64,000 nucleotides of DNA, taken from assembly GCF_037975245.1 (NCBI RefSeq), contig NC_092572.1, forward strand, positions 1,525,501 through 1,589,500. The letters run 5' to 3'. Shown here in pieces: positions 36,201 through 49,100 of this stretch. Source of the DNA: Apostichopus japonicus (lineage: Eukaryota > Echinodermata > Holothuroidea > Aspidochirotida > Stichopodidae). Both the position numbers and the translations under genes were made by a program. The notes under the pieces were generated by a model that was given only the letters and a program-made list of their open reading frames with translations, made no database searches and was not told the origin of the DNA. Numbering within the stretch: position 1 is the first letter of the stretch; every line of letters begins with the position of its first letter.

Positions 36201-39200
36201 GGAGCTACTTGTAACTTGACAGGGTATACCAAAAGCGTATGGGGCAGATCGATTCTGAGACAGACATGCAGTTACTTAGAATGGCATTTGAGATTTGGTA
36301 ATTTGTTATACAATATCACCTGTATACGTGAAGCAAGTTTTTCCTATTGTGTACACTGTTTTTAGCTGGGAGCACAAGGGGTGCGGCGATGCGCCCAGAA
36401 CTTGGAGCATTTCCAGATAGTTTTTGTCCTATGCTGAAAATTGCTCAGTACATAAATATATGTCCGAAAGTTAAATTACTCTTTCACACTGTGAAATCAC
36501 TAGACAGTCATGGCTCATACTGTAAGTACTGTTCAAGTCCTGTAACACATGTAACGCATGTCACGAACACAAACCAATAATAACTGATGCACGATTGTGG
36601 ATCATTAAGAGTAGTTACTGTAGGCCTAACAACCACTGAGTGCGAGTTCTATAATACGCGATTCTAAAATGAGTTGTATCTAGTCGTTTTATGCCATAAG
36701 GAGGCCTACAGATATACCCAAACATGGCCTTTCATTCTCGGCTTGACAAATTGGCGTAATTTAAAGAGAGGATTGAACTGGAATCAAGCTGTACGGTACC
36801 TCCTCTACTTCAAACACATGGCTAATTCAGTAACTACTGGTGCCATCTGTAACACATGTTCCTACTGTTCATGTCCTACAACCGTGCATCAGTAATTACA
36901 ACTCTGTGTTCGTAACACGGTAACACGTGCTATATGTGGCACCAGCATTTTACTGTACTAGCTATGAGTATCGGCTAGTGGTAAGTATTTCATACCCCGT
37001 ATGGTGATATCGGAGGGGTGTGGGCAGAGCCCCATTGTTTATGGGAGTTAGCTGTCAGTCGTAGCAAGCGTAATTCTCGAATGTCGAAGTGAATGTCGGA
37101 GAGAGTAATTACAATTCTCCGGAATGTACTTTAAGGAAGGTGAGGGATCTGGTCACAACATTTTGATATTTTGACTTTGAAGTTGCTCCATTTTCTTTGA
37201 TTAAGACTCAGTAAAGTTAATACAGTTCACTAAATATATTTGATAACCCCTCTGTGGTCCAGAAGCTAACTTCCTGGTAGCTGTAGCACTTTGGTGTAAT
37301 TATTTCTGTAGCATCTCCTTTTCCACTAATAAAACATATAAGAGTGTTCCTTCGGTAGGTTTAAAGTCCATACAACTATGTCATATGCAGATCGTAAGGA
37401 GTTGAACATTGTTAAATATTGTTTCAAAAATTACAAAACATGGTAGTTTTACATGCAATTACCGTTCGTATAAGCGAGATTTCTCACAAGGGAGATAAAA
37501 TACACAGTTGGTAGAATCTCTTCTAGAAGGAAGAAATTATCACAAAACATTTTACACCCTCCCACTCCCGTAACAACGATAGTAGTTTCGCCCATGGTTT
37601 ATATACGTTATTATATTTAAATGGGCAAGTTACACCCACATGACATTTTGAAGAGAGTAGTTAAAAATGGAATTGCTAGATTATCACAGTTGGCTACACT
37701 TAAAACACACATAGTGGGTTGAATTGTTAAGTTGTTCAAATATGAGATCATGAAATCAAAAAGTACTAAACCTGATTTTCAGGATGTGTTCTAAAAGGTA
37801 TTCCGTTGTCTATGTGACATATTATATACTTATTTTGAATTTTGGAACATGCTCTGCGCTTAAATCGGTGTATAAGATTTACTTAGGAAGCAGATGTGAA
37901 AACTCTCCGTCTTCTAATAACGACTAAATAACTTTAACTAATGAACATACTTTACCCAATACATTACCTTGCCGTCCACCGTGCCGTCGATGTAGCTTAT
38001 AATAAAATATAGCTAAAGCAAAAAGAGTTATCCCCAAGACAGCCAAAACACACGTAACAATTACTTGCGTTGGAGAGCTCGTCTGTTTCGTGTTGTCGTC
38101 ATTGCATTCTTCTGAAAAGACATTAAGTTCACTAATTTGTTGATGTAAATATAGTCAAAAATAGTCAATTAACTTCGAAGTTAATTGACTATTTTTTGTG
38201 ATACCATAGCTCTACGTTTTCCAATAAACCTCCACGGTTTCTTATCTAATCAGGTAGAATAATCAACACATCACTTGTACAATCTTATACTACATATATA
38301 TTTCTTCCTACATTATATATGAATTATGACAATGGGAAAAAACAGGTCGATGTAATTTATTCGTGTTGCGTCTTCTGCTATATACAATTGGGCTTTGATA
38401 ACATTATGTAGCTGCAAATAAAGAGATAGTGTTTATCACTAAAGAACAAATAATAGTCATTTTTGTTCTAACTGTAATTAACTTACCTTATCTTATTTCA
38501 TAGTTTACATCTTGAATGTCATTTGAAAATCAGTTATATTACATGTAAAAAATCATTTTTAACTGAGCACAATGGATGCTCAGCGTTTGAAAGACTTACC
38601 TGATCGAATGTTAACTGTCTTATTTCCTATTGTCAGTATCTCTCGATCGTAATAAACAGAGCAGCGAAATATAGCATCTTCAGCACATTTCAATTCGAAG
38701 AGAATAGTAGTAGAAATATTCCAGGCATCCGTTATGTTATTCTTGATCTCAAATGATGTCTTCTCGGTGAATGTAGTATTATGTCCTTCGACACTCCAAT
38801 ACAAAGTAACATTCGGGCGTACCTGTTCTATGTAACAAGTTAAACTAGTAGGATCGTTGGATTTAACTCCTACGATGCATTCATCGCAGTTAGAACAAGA
38901 CTGGACGAGAGGACACGGAGGTGTCGGCGTGACTTCAAGAGAATAAAAGTATATACACCTGGATTAATATAGGTTGCAAAATTGCATTTTAGTTTAAATT
39001 AATTGTAACAATAACTGTGAACTTAGGACCATTGAATGATAGTGCATATCATTTTAACTGAAGATATTTTTCCCAAATTGCATCCGATGTTCCCTTTAAA
39101 TGTATAAATGTAGTGAAGTTGGACAATCTGTGTGATGTAAAGTGCTACAAATTTGTCTACACACATAAAATCTCAACAAAACAATCACAAATTATTGAAC

Positions 39201-40702
39201 AGAATAGCTGATCACACATATTTGTAACTCTGAACATAATGACGGAATATTTTAAGATCTGAACAATGCATATTTCAAGACTGAATCTTAAAAAAGAAAA
39301 AGAAAAGAAAAAGACAGGAAAGTAGAATGGCAATGCAAATACCAAGCATCATAATTGGTAGACTTCTCACCTATTATCAAGACTGAAATAGACCGTCTCC
39401 ACACGGTTCCGTTTTCAAAGATTACAGCATATGTGTAAGAGGCCTCGTGATCCAGCCTAGCATTGATAATTTTCATATTACCTTCAGAAGTAATGTCATA
39501 ATGGTCATCATCATACTTTTCTCCACCCTTTACACCATTCTCTAATTTAAGTATTGGTTTGGTCAGTGATATCGATCCCTGGTACCAATAATATCCCTCG
39601 ACGTTACCGCCAACGTCACAGTATATGGTGTTGGTTTCCATTCTTTCGACATATTGATTTGAAAGACATGTTTGGCAAAAACCTGCAAAAAAGTAAAACA
39701 ACAACAACAAATTCGAAAGTATTGTTGAAATCTGTACGTGAAAATCTATCACATTTTCCAATATTTTTGTAAACATAGATTTTGTCTTCCTTTTTCGAGG
39801 ACTTTTTCATGGAAGCGTTTGCTACAGTCCTCGATAAAACTAACTTCTTAAGGGGAGTGAGTACCGTCACTTAAGGCTTGCTAATATGTGATAAGTCCGC
39901 AATAATGAAACATTACAAAAGTAATTTTGATATTTTGAAGACCATTCAAAAGCAGCGCTAAAGGTTCATGATTTATTTATAGAATTACGGCAATGTGTTT
40001 TAAATTACTCTTTTTTCACCCGAAGTTTATCAATTAAATAACTAGCATATAATTAGTCTACCATGTTGGTTCAGCTCCTCACATGAAACAGAAAGCTCAA
40101 CAGCTATAATTGTGACTTAATGAACTGAAATAAAACGTTTAAAATGTCCTAACATTTTTCCAATGGATATGGTATTGAAAGTCATTGAAGATATCAGAAC
40201 ATATTTTATTGGTTAGTTAGAATCTGCAAGCCACTGATTCATTAGAGTTATTATTACTGATCAACCAATGAATCAATAGTACTGACTGTACCGAGGAGCC
40301 AGCGTCATTATCACTTTAACCTCGAATGATCGTTGCAGAGACTGAGCATACTTTACAGGTGAACGTCTTGAAAACCAGAATGACAATGAAGAAAAATCAC
40401 TATCTATCATACATTTCATTTTCTTAAATTATAACATATATCACATACAATTATGATATGACTTTCCTTCATAAACTAATTGCCAGACACTTTTTCTGTG
40501 GATTTTTCTGATGTATGTAATTGCTCTATAAAGAGTAGATATACTTCAACAGTCCGTAGCTACTTCATCCCAGCACCACAGAATCCCATGAATGTGTTTC
40601 TCCTTCAATGCACTGTTTTTGTATTCTTTTTAACAGTATTATAAGTACGTTACCTTCCACCACGAGGATGGATAACATGTAAAAAGACGAAAACATTATC
40701 AT
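33102..40702 (-). CDS. Transmembrane receptor: signal peptide, two Ig domains, helix, NACHT (gene 2)
   Basis: Six exons, 720 codons: 40,702-40,654; 39,682-39,371; 38,932-38,600; 38,111-37,968; 35,300-34,144; 33,269-33,102. Order: cleavable-type signal peptide (MIMFSSFYMLSILVVEG), Ig V-like domain (~17-120), Ig C-like domain with five N-glycosylation sequons (~121-231), helix (~252-273), NACHT NTPase (~281-665), LRR-like tail. All junctions up to NACHT are phase 1. NACHT motifs: GEPGIGKS, IVMLDGISNW, LWVTSC. Known NACHT proteins are cytosolic; here the NTPase is fused to a type I Ig receptor. The stop TGA (33,104-33,102) overlaps a GTGAGT; an ATTAAA lies ~45 bases downstream. A surface receptor whose binding switches the NTPase is inference. 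Confidence 0.8.
34144..35300 (-). CDS. NACHT domain exon, gene 2
   Basis: One 1,157-bp exon, phase 1 in, phase 0 out, 385 codons open. Walker A GEPGIGKSHLFRD, Walker B-like SIVMLDGISNW and sensor-like KLWVTSCN are visible. A charged, possibly coiled stretch (EENMEEYRMLKEKQQESK) sits in the middle and is longer than in the other two copies. The acidic pair that follows the Walker B Asp in typical NACHT proteins is replaced. Confidence 0.8.
35470..35530 (+). repeat. A-rich (AAAAC)n microsatellite
   Basis: A C-run, an A-run and about seven AAAAC units, just upstream of the NACHT exon acceptor of gene 2 (in the 2.7-kb intron 35,301-37,967). The rest of that intron shows nothing I can name. Confidence 0.7.
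37968..38111 (-). CDS. Transmembrane exon, gene 2
   Basis: A 144-bp phase 1-1 exon encoding a polar stalk (EECNDDNTKQTSSP), the helix VIVTCVLAVLGITLFALAIF and a basic stop-transfer tail (YYKLHRRHGGRQ). Orientation is therefore Ig outside, NACHT inside. Confidence 0.75.
38157..38196. repeat. Perfect 40-bp palindrome
   Basis: Two adjoining 20-base arms (AAAAATAGTCAATTAACTTC and its exact complement) with no spacer, inside the intron between the Ig C-like and transmembrane exons of gene 2. Confidence 0.9.
38600..38932 (-). CDS. Ig C-like exon, gene 2
   Basis: A 333-bp phase 1-1 exon. Starts with a Cys cluster (PCPLVQSCSNCDEC), followed by SLTCYIE, TLYWSVEG and AIFRCSVYY, the B-strand Cys, C-strand Trp and F-strand Cys of an Ig domain. 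Five sequons: NVT, NTT, NIT, NIS, NKT. Donor GTAAGT. Confidence 0.7.
39371..39682 (-). CDS. Ig V-like exon, gene 2
   Basis: A 312-bp phase 1-1 exon after acceptor TTTTTTGCAG. Ig signature: B-strand IYCDV, C-strand YYWYQG, then LDHEASYTYAVIF where the usual D-x-A-x-YYC motif has Tyr in place of the second Cys. CQTC at the N-terminus might supply another disulfide. One sequon (NGT). A single V-like domain at the tip is the usual ligand-binding position in Ig receptors. Confidence 0.7.
40654..40702 (-). CDS. Signal peptide exon, gene 2
   Basis: ATG at 40,702 gives 16 codons then a phase 1 GTAACG donor. The peptide is hydrophobic throughout. A second ATG lies at 40,696. 'aatttcag' just upstream (minus strand, ~40,733) could be a 5'UTR acceptor. 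Confidence 0.65.
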
Positions 40703-41529
40703 GAAGTCGAAGTGCCTGATGCTATCTGAAATTAAAATAGAAGATAGTGGGTTCAATAACGTAAGGCCTCACGTAAAGAAAATTGACAACAAGCAACTAA
40801 TTGGAAGCATTTGAAAAACACAGGGAGAGGGACAACTATGACAACATTTAACGTGAGCAATGAACTAATATCAAAAACTTACTGCCATTAGTAACGAACA
40901 AAGGTGCAAAAGATTTACCACGGGTTACGAAACCGGAATTAACCGATTACAAGTCTTTTGCTTTATAAACTGAGATATTGAGATCTCAGTTGCAGGTGAT
41001 CCGTATCTAATTAAATTCGTTTCATAGGATGCCAGTCGGAAGAGACAGTAATTGGCACATTGCCGTGCAAACAAGGGTTACACACGGTTTCAATACGATA
41101 AAAACCATCAGAGAGAGAAAGAATTATGAAGCAAAATAATGTAACTGATCTAAATTACAAACATACTGTAAATATTTAGTCAATTTTCTTCGAATATTCC
41201 AATTTAGTTTACATTGTGGCTTACACTTCTAGTCATATGAAACAAAAAAGCCAAGCAACCAAAAGTTTAAGGTTTGAATTGAAGTGCATGAATTTATGCG
41301 TTTAATAATCTTAATTTAATGTAAGTGGGCTGCGATTGTATTATGGAACATAGATCATTCAACGTTATGTACATCTGAAAATGCCAAAAACTTCCTGTTA
41401 ACTTTACTTCTGTATTTCGTTGGGATCAAAGCTTACAGTCCAAGACTTCTTCGCGATTGGTGTTACATTTACAAAAAAAGTAATTATTTCTTCATATTGT
41501 AGAAGTTAATGACTAATGTATAAAGTAAA

Positions 41530-41830
41530 ACATCTCGGACAAGGGCGTAGGAAACGGGGGGGGGCTGGGGGGCGCCAGCCCCCAGTGAAAAATGTGGAGG
41601 GGCGGAAGTATCATTCCGCCCCCCGCTTCGCAAGTCAGAAAACCCCTTTTTCATTTCCAAATGAAAAAAAAAATCTCATTTGGAGCACCAAATTGCATCT
41701 AAGGCCAGGTGAAAATACAAAATTAAGTTTACAAAATGGAGTGGGTGTTGAAGTGTGCTATATTGCACCAAATTGCATCTGAGGCCACCTGGAAATGCAA
41801 AAAATTCCAAAGGGGAGGGGCCACCCTTTA
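41530..41830 (+). repeat. GC-rich interspersed repeat
   Basis: Begins with a G-run and 'ggcgccagccccc' and contains the motif 'caccaaattgcatct' twice (near 41,686 and 41,767), followed by 'ccaaaggggagggg'. A related copy lies at 45,130-45,300, with 'gcacaagatcgcatctaagg' and 'aaaggggatgggg'. The ORF at 41,516-41,782 is an artefact of this repeat. Confidence 0.55.
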
Positions 41831-42998
41831 CTTTAAATTGCTTCCTAATTTCCCAATGGTTTATATTCTGTGTAATGTTCTTTTATAAATTCTTGAACAA
41901 ACCAAGGATAGAACTGACATAGTGCCGGCACAGCTTCCTTCTCTCATCATAGTTGAATTTACACAATATGAGTTTCAATTCCAAATATGATAAGATTTTC
42001 ACTTCAGTCATCTACGATACTGGTTTAGGTATACAGCTAATTACATCTACAGTGAACTCTTTGGAACGAAAAAGTCACAAAGTTGAAACTAAATGTGTTA
42101 AATAAGCTACATCTTTATTATGAACATTAGAGACGACTATTGAATGCTAAAGTGTCATTTGTTAAAACAACTTGGCTAAAAGATAAAGGTAACCAAATAT
42201 TCCCAATTTACCTTTAGATATATGGTATGGTACAGGCTATAGAAATGAGTTGCAAAGAACAACTAATTAGCCAATAAGTAAAGTAAGTGCTAGCTAAGAT
42301 TTGATTTCACAAATTCAGTCATTATAGGCCTAGAGCAATGATGAACGTATACTCCCCAAGATACATTATACATGTGTCAAGTTTAATGGTTTTCATTCTA
42401 ACGTTTTTTACAGTTTGAAATGTACATGTATGTAACAGTGGGCTATTTTAGCCTTTCATATATGCGACAGGTGTAAATAACTCAGGACTAAAACACTTAA
42501 GCACACTCAGCAGTAGCCTACCATGTATGTACAATGTTTATAAGCTAGGCTATGTGACTTATAATATCGAAGACAATAATGCTTGTTTTTTACATTATTA
42601 TTATTAGACTAAATTTGTAAAGTAATTGTAATAATTCAAGTATTTTTCAAAAACATGGCAAGTATTTGCTTGACGTTTGTATTCGTTGGAATACATGAAG
42701 TGTGACTCGGCGTATCAATCCGTGTCCCAAAGTTAGACGTATGTTTATCACATGACCATGAAGGCTATATAATATGATAGTAATATTGTAAACTCGGGAA
42801 TCTTCACAGGTTCACAGGAATGGTTCGAATTGACTCGTCGTTAGCTCTGCATTATTTGCCCTATACTTGCTTGTAACACACATGGGACATACATACATCG
42901 TATGCCTAGTCTGTTTGTCAACACAATATACCATATCCTACCCTAGTCCTGGCCTACATCAGCCCAGCTGCCGCTCAAATGGACAAAAAAAACTAGTC

Positions 42999-43024
42999 AT
43001 CAATCAATCAATCAATCAATCAAT
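42999..43024 (+). repeat. (AATC)n microsatellite
   Basis: About six units of AATC after an A-run; such tails often end LINEs or SINEs, and a non-coding insert may precede it at ~42,800-42,998. Confidence 0.7.
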
Positions 43025-44574
43025 TTACACCTTCAAACGGTCAACTGTTTCATATATCGGCCAGTGTTACACGACATCGTGAAATTTAATGTCATCAATG
43101 ATATTCACATTCAATAAATACGAGCAGAATTAAGGAAAGTCGCCTAGTAACCATCAATAAAACTAACCCAATGATCTATGTTGGCTTGAAGGTGTTTAGT
43201 AGTAATATACATGTGCAAGTTATCCCATGCTGGAAACACTTACACTTTACCATATTTGTTTTCCCTCCAAACTAACAATATCAATTTGGGTTGGATAAGA
43301 CCCATTTAATGCACATGGTTAACTCATACAGAAAAAAAAGACTTGGTACATCGATATGATACATGCGCTACCGCAATTTTCATCTCCAACGACTCAATTG
43401 GTAAATGGTTTGATTGCGGTGAAATTCACATTATATTGATATATAACATTTGGTAAGGTTCCCTTTACTAACTCTGACACGGTTTGTATAACAAGAAAGG
43501 AATATCGACGCAAGTTATTCACATTATTCAGTGTCATAGTCTAAACACACAGGGAAAACAAAATGCCACTCATTTGTAAGCTCTCTTTGTCCTGTTATTC
43601 TCATTCTTTCAGTTAAAGAAAATGTGCATCTACTCTGTTCTACTAAGGTGAACTGTTGAAGGCCCAATGGCTTAACCAGAGATTATCAAGATGATATGCA
43701 AACGAAAATTCTGAATAAACTGATCCTTCACTTGTGTAGCACTCGTTTTGCCAATGCTAATTTTACGATATGCAAAAAAAAAAACGTTATATATTGGAGG
43801 AAGGGAGACATATGTACATGAACGTTTAGTTCCAACAACTTTAAAGCGTATGTTTGTCACTGTTAAAAAACACATAATTTTGTGTTAAGTATTTAAAATT
43901 GACAAAGGCAGAATTCACATTATATTTAAACTTACAATAGGTGGTAATGATCAACATTGAGACCCCACATTAGAATAATGCAAACGAATGATCAAAAATG
44001 AAAGAGTATATTGGACAATGGCGGCATGTTGGTGATATCAACAATATGAAAAACGCAGATCGCAAAAGAGATCGACTACTCAGCATTGCTGCTTAATCAC
44101 AGAACAGTTTATATATAATAATAGTCACACAAACCATTGTGATATTATAAGCAATTTGTGATAGTTTCAAGATCGATTAATGATAGACCATATTCAAATG
44201 ACTAACCTTGAACTTGTCGTTTGTGTTTGCTGCTGATGAGTAACCGAGAGCTTATACAGCTTTGCATGGAAGATATTCTATGTACACTACATCGACGAAT
44301 TAACTCGTGTTACCATCTATAGGGTTTTACAAAACGTGGACTTTGGAATAACGATTATAGACAGAGCTTGTTGCAAGGTAATTCTTTGTGATACAAATGC
44401 CAGTGCGACACACTTGCATCATTTGTTGTCGTGTACATGTAATGATGGGACAATTTCTTTCGTCATGCAAAGCATTCATCATGACTATTTGAACAATACG
44501 AATATTATTCTTTCAACATAAACCAAGGGCAGTATAATTTCTTTAAAGCTTTACTTGGGAGGACAGTATAGAGT

Positions 44575-44660
44575 GGTCGTTGCCAGGAGTGGAGCAGGGG
44601 GAGCGACTGCTCCCCTTTCAGTGTCGAAAAAAATGTTAAAAACTGTAGTTTTTGTCAGCT
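44575..44660 (+). repeat. Fragment of GC-rich interspersed repeat
   Basis: 'ggagcagggggagcgactgc' followed by 'tcccctttcagtg' resembles the start of the same type of element as at 41,530. Only a short piece is recognisable. Confidence 0.35.
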
Positions 44661-45129
44661 CCGTTAACTCAAATATAATCGTAGGAACATTCAGGCCTAC
44701 TGATTCAGTTACCAAGTTTAGCCGATGTGATTAACTACATTTAGCCTATATCCTATTACAAGCCTTCAGTTGGCCACTGCGTAATAAAATACATACAGCC
44801 TACCTTAACACAAACCGTATGCACGACGACGACAACGTGCGTTCTCGTCTTTTCTATGACTTGTCATAAGTTGTTGCACGAACAAAATGTTATTAAACTA
44901 AGCTAGCAATCTTACGTGATACGCGCTTCCTATAAATTCTTATTACACTGCTAAATATAAACGTTTATTTTGTCTATCAGTTAAGTTCGTCAAATGTATT
45001 AAAGTCCAGACATTTTACAATAAACAATAGTCATCCTACTGGAAAAATTGTTAAGAGCACTATCGCTGTCTTTCTGATGTAAGATGTAAAAGATCGAACC
45101 GGAAACAAAATCTGCCGATAATATGATAG

Positions 45130-45300
45130 CATATGATCATGATGAAACTGTGGAACATTGCACAAGATCGCATCTAAGGACCTTCGATTGTTCAAACACT
45201 TCTCAAAGGGGATGGGGCACCACTTACCCTTAGACCCCTCCCCCATATCAATCGCAAAATGTGCCCGCCGCCCTTGCAAGTTCCTGGCTACGTTGCTGAG
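45130..45300 (+). repeat. Second copy of the 41.5-kb GC-rich repeat
   Basis: Shares 'atcgcatctaagg' and 'caaaggggatgggg' with 41,760-41,825 and continues into 'gcccgccgcccttgcaag'. The minus-strand ORF 45,031-45,279 lies in it and is not a gene. Confidence 0.5.
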
Positions 45301-45879
45301 TGGTAGTATTCTTTAAAACTGATCCAATCGACTGGTGTAATTTAAATGTAAAATAAAACAAAACTGTTAGCAAATTGCTTATCCACTAAAGAGTCTGTGT
45401 AAGAGAATGTGTCAAAGTAAGAGGACCTGGCGTTTAGATCCTAGCAGTATCTTCTCCAGAGGCAGAACGAAAAGTTATAGTAACACAAAAAACAAAGATG
45501 TAAGATGATTAGTGGACAATGAATGGAGAGAGGAAAGCAACCAACAGGGGGGTGGGGGGGCAGGTAGGAGATAACTGAAGAAGGACAAAAGAGAGAGTAA
45601 TTGAAATTACATTTCTTCATATCATGTTCACACAGCTTACGAAATACTCTTGTAAATTATCGATGTTATTGGTTTGGAAGAATATGAATAACTGGCGAGG
45701 ATTATGAGTGTAAAGCTGACTTACGGGGTTATTTATATAATCAATGCTGTAAGCTTACACACCGGTTACAGTACAATAATGCTAAGGGTACTTTGAGCAT
45801 ACTTGAAGTTGAAGGCCGATACCTTGTGATGAACTGCAGCATGCGCTCAGCTAGTATACAGCTTATCCTAAATATCAGG

Positions 45880-46125
45880 GTACCCGAGACGGAGAGAGAG
45901 CAAAATGGCTATGAACTTAAACTGTCACTTCGTGTGGCTTTTTATACAACATTTTAATTCAAATGTGGAATTTTAGTTTAGAGAGCCATTTCAGATGGGA
46001 AAGCCGTAGGTTGCTCTTGGAAGAAAAACCCACCTTACGATGAACCGGCCGGGGATCGATCCCCTAACCTCCCAATTACAATGCCTCGTTGCACCGCCTT
46101 CGTTCACTCGGCCACAGAGCGGACT
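45880..46125 (-). repeat. tRNA-derived SINE
   Basis: On the minus strand a tRNA-like head has an A-box-like TGGCCGAGTGAACGAAGG (about 46,114-46,097) and a B-box-like GGGATCGATCCC near 46,063-46,052, correctly spaced for RNA polymerase III. A ~150-base unrelated body follows. The head does not fold into a clean tRNA by eye, so I call it a SINE rather than a tRNA gene. Confidence 0.6.
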
Positions 46126-49100
46126 GAATATTAGAAGCAAAACTGTGCTCATCCTAAATGCCATAAACCAGATCTAAACCTTTTACTCTCTGCTAGTTTA
46201 GCATCGTATCTCTTGTGACCTGTTCCTCTACTAATATATTTGTTTTATCTATATGTACTTTCCCAATTCTCGTGTATTCTTTTTAAGGGATGCTTACTCA
46301 CAAACCTGCACTTCCAAATATACCTGTGTTAGAAAACTGTCAATTTCACTGGGATTGTCTTGTTCTTGTCAATGCTATATACTTTTATTTTTAAATCTTG
46401 GCCACTTCCCTGAAGGTGAATTTTATTACTTCAAGTGACGTCAATGACAATTTGTCTGATATGATCCAGATTCTCATGTTTATAATATTACTAGTTATTA
46501 TTGCAAGTACTACTGTGCCAACAAGATTAATAGAAGGTTCCTGTACTCCTATGCCACGGTCACTGTAAATTGATGAAATTGTGCGTAATTTTTTGCTCGA
46601 CAAGTTAAATTATATTTAAACTTAAGCCATGATGCTTCATGAAAGAACTTACCTTAAATCTCCTCAACTTCGTCATCGATCCTAAAGTACAAGTGTTTAC
46701 AGTGTCATGTCATATTTCTCATTTAGTTCCTTGCATAACCATCTTACTTTTGGTACTAGCTCCTCTGCGTCACAATATTGACTTATTTCTATTACCTCTA
46801 AGATCGATATGCATATAACGGAATATATTACTTTCATAATAAAGCTGCTCATACCAAGGTTGCGTTAAGAAATTCTTACTCTATTACAACTCTATTTTTT
46901 GCTATCAACAGTCGTAGGGGTAATCCACATGGACTTGACGACTAAGGTTATTTTTGACGCGTGTAATACGATAACAAAATAAATATATAAGTATTTTAAA
47001 CTCCTTAAAAGAGACTAAATATAAAGAGTATTCAGTATTTAGCAATAAGATTTCTTCAGTTATTGAGAAACAAAAGCACATTGTTATTATGCTAAGCTTT
47101 ATAAGCTAAGCTTTGTAGTCTGGTAACATCTAATGAGTACTTGGAATAGCCAATGGTGTTCTAAAGGTTACCGATAGCCGTTAGAAGCTTATTGAAGAGA
47201 CAGAACATCGTGGCACAGAGATTGGTAATATTAGAGACTTCTTTACCGACTAAGGTGTTAAAAATGCCTATAGAAAATCAGTTCAGATGTCAATACTTAT
47301 TTTCACTACGATGCTTTTTCCTTATGTTGCCAATGTATCACGGCTATGACGATACCTCTCCAAGTACCGTGCAAAATATATGGCAAAGTTATGTTTTCAA
47401 TAGTTGTGTACGTCACATCATTTTTATTATAGGCCAATAACTATTTTGCCTTTTTTGGGAAGTCATTTACAATATATTATTTACCGCTTTTCAATGTCTT
47501 TCCGAAGTCATAGCTTTTTACTTTAAGTTCTTATTGATTTTCCTTTTCAACCTTTATGTCTCAATATTTAATGGGGCTGTAACTTAATATATTTCTTATT
47601 CAATCGTTATTCAAACTCGTTACACATCTTCTAACGTTTCCTGTCGTTTATTGTCTTGTAACTTTGCAGTTCACTGTAATCTGGTTTCGTTAGAGTGTTG
47701 CCATGTAGTGGGTAGACCGAGATTGGAAGTCCTGTCTCATCTTAGTTTATCAGTTCTTCTGCTTCCCTTTTTGCGTTTGCCTGTTAAATTTGCTCTTCCT
47801 CGACGTCTATTCCACAAATGTTATTAATGTTCTTCAAATGTTCTTTAATTTTTAGAGCAGTCTCATGAATCATTCATTTATTTGAAAATTGTATTTATTC
47901 GAGGTGCATAGAAAACGCCTTATCATTGGAATCTTCTTAATCATGATAACTTCTTGTGATGCAAAACATGTAACATTGTATAGTAAATGAACAGTCACAT
48001 TCTTGACAATTATTTTGGGTAACTGTTGCAACCTGCAGTCATTAAACGTAATTAATATGTTAGTATTTGGATGTATCAACAAAACAAGCAAAAAAGCTAG
48101 GGTATAGAATATAGTACTGATTTTATTACCTACAGAGAAGTACACGATTGAAAATGTGAAAATGAATGTAACAAATAAACAATCAGGATTTCTATAATAT
48201 TTTATTGAAAGGCAAATTCGCTCCTATACGCTCAGACAGTGGAGGCGTTTTGCTTATCAGAGTCGTATTACATGTAGAAATAAATTCACAATTTAATTCA
48301 AAATTCAGAACTGCAGTTTTTAGACATAATACGCCGGCTTTCTTAAGCGAAAAGGAAGAACCTATACTCACTTTTAACCTTATTAAAGATCAATTTGAAT
48401 ATTTACTCGATTGATTCATCTATTTGACTTTAAACAGGCTTTCTGCTACACAGTAACTAGACAGCTAATCAATAACTATATAATTGTTGTATTCACCCTG
48501 CACAATAAACGTTATATTGTTTTGGTTGTCAGAGCAGTAACGTATCAGTATGTCAAGTAAAATGTTAATTAAAGCAAATCCATTACATTCCAGCTATTCA
48601 TGGACGATTGAGAATTTAACAGAATATGTTAACCGTAATAGTTTATACATTGCTTCAATTTGACATTTACAAAAATATTAATATATCATCTCAGCTTATG
48701 GAATCATTACACATTCCTATATACATTCAATACACGTTGCTCAAAACCGCTAACAAGAAGGAGAAATGTAGTCATACCAAAATGGTCACGTATTTAAAAG
48801 TAACGGGAATAATAACACGCAACACATGTAACCTACGTTGATAAATATTAATGATGAGAATGGAAACGAAACTTTACAAGAAACTATTTTCATTGTGCTC
48901 GAACCATGATTGATTTAAAATGTCAATGTCCATCAATTAGCACGTGTGATTGTAGCTTAAATATCTGAAACCAGCTGTTGGGCTTATCTTTATTTTATTT
49001 CGGAAATTTCCTTCAAATATATATATTTTATTTTTATTTTTAGCTAATAATTACACAGTGAAAGAAGACAGCCCTCACTTTGTATTACGTGAATGTCGTT

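Larger units (their letters stand above)
40703..47179. other. Repeat-rich intergenic region without supported genes
   Basis: Apart from the repeats listed separately (41,530-41,830; 42,999-43,024; 44,575-44,660; 45,130-45,300; 45,880-46,125) I see no exon series. ORFs here are short and lack domain-like sequence. Confidence 0.4.

Noticed and set aside
39554-39772. Plus-strand ORF opposite the Ig V-like exon
   Set aside because: Antisense shadow of a well-supported coding exon.
41516-41782. 88-residue ORF with GRRKRGGAGG
   Set aside because: Part of a GC-rich interspersed repeat with a second copy at 45.1 kb.
46043-46122. Possible tRNA gene
   Set aside because: A and B boxes are present, but the arms do not pair as a cloverleaf and a SINE-like body follows.
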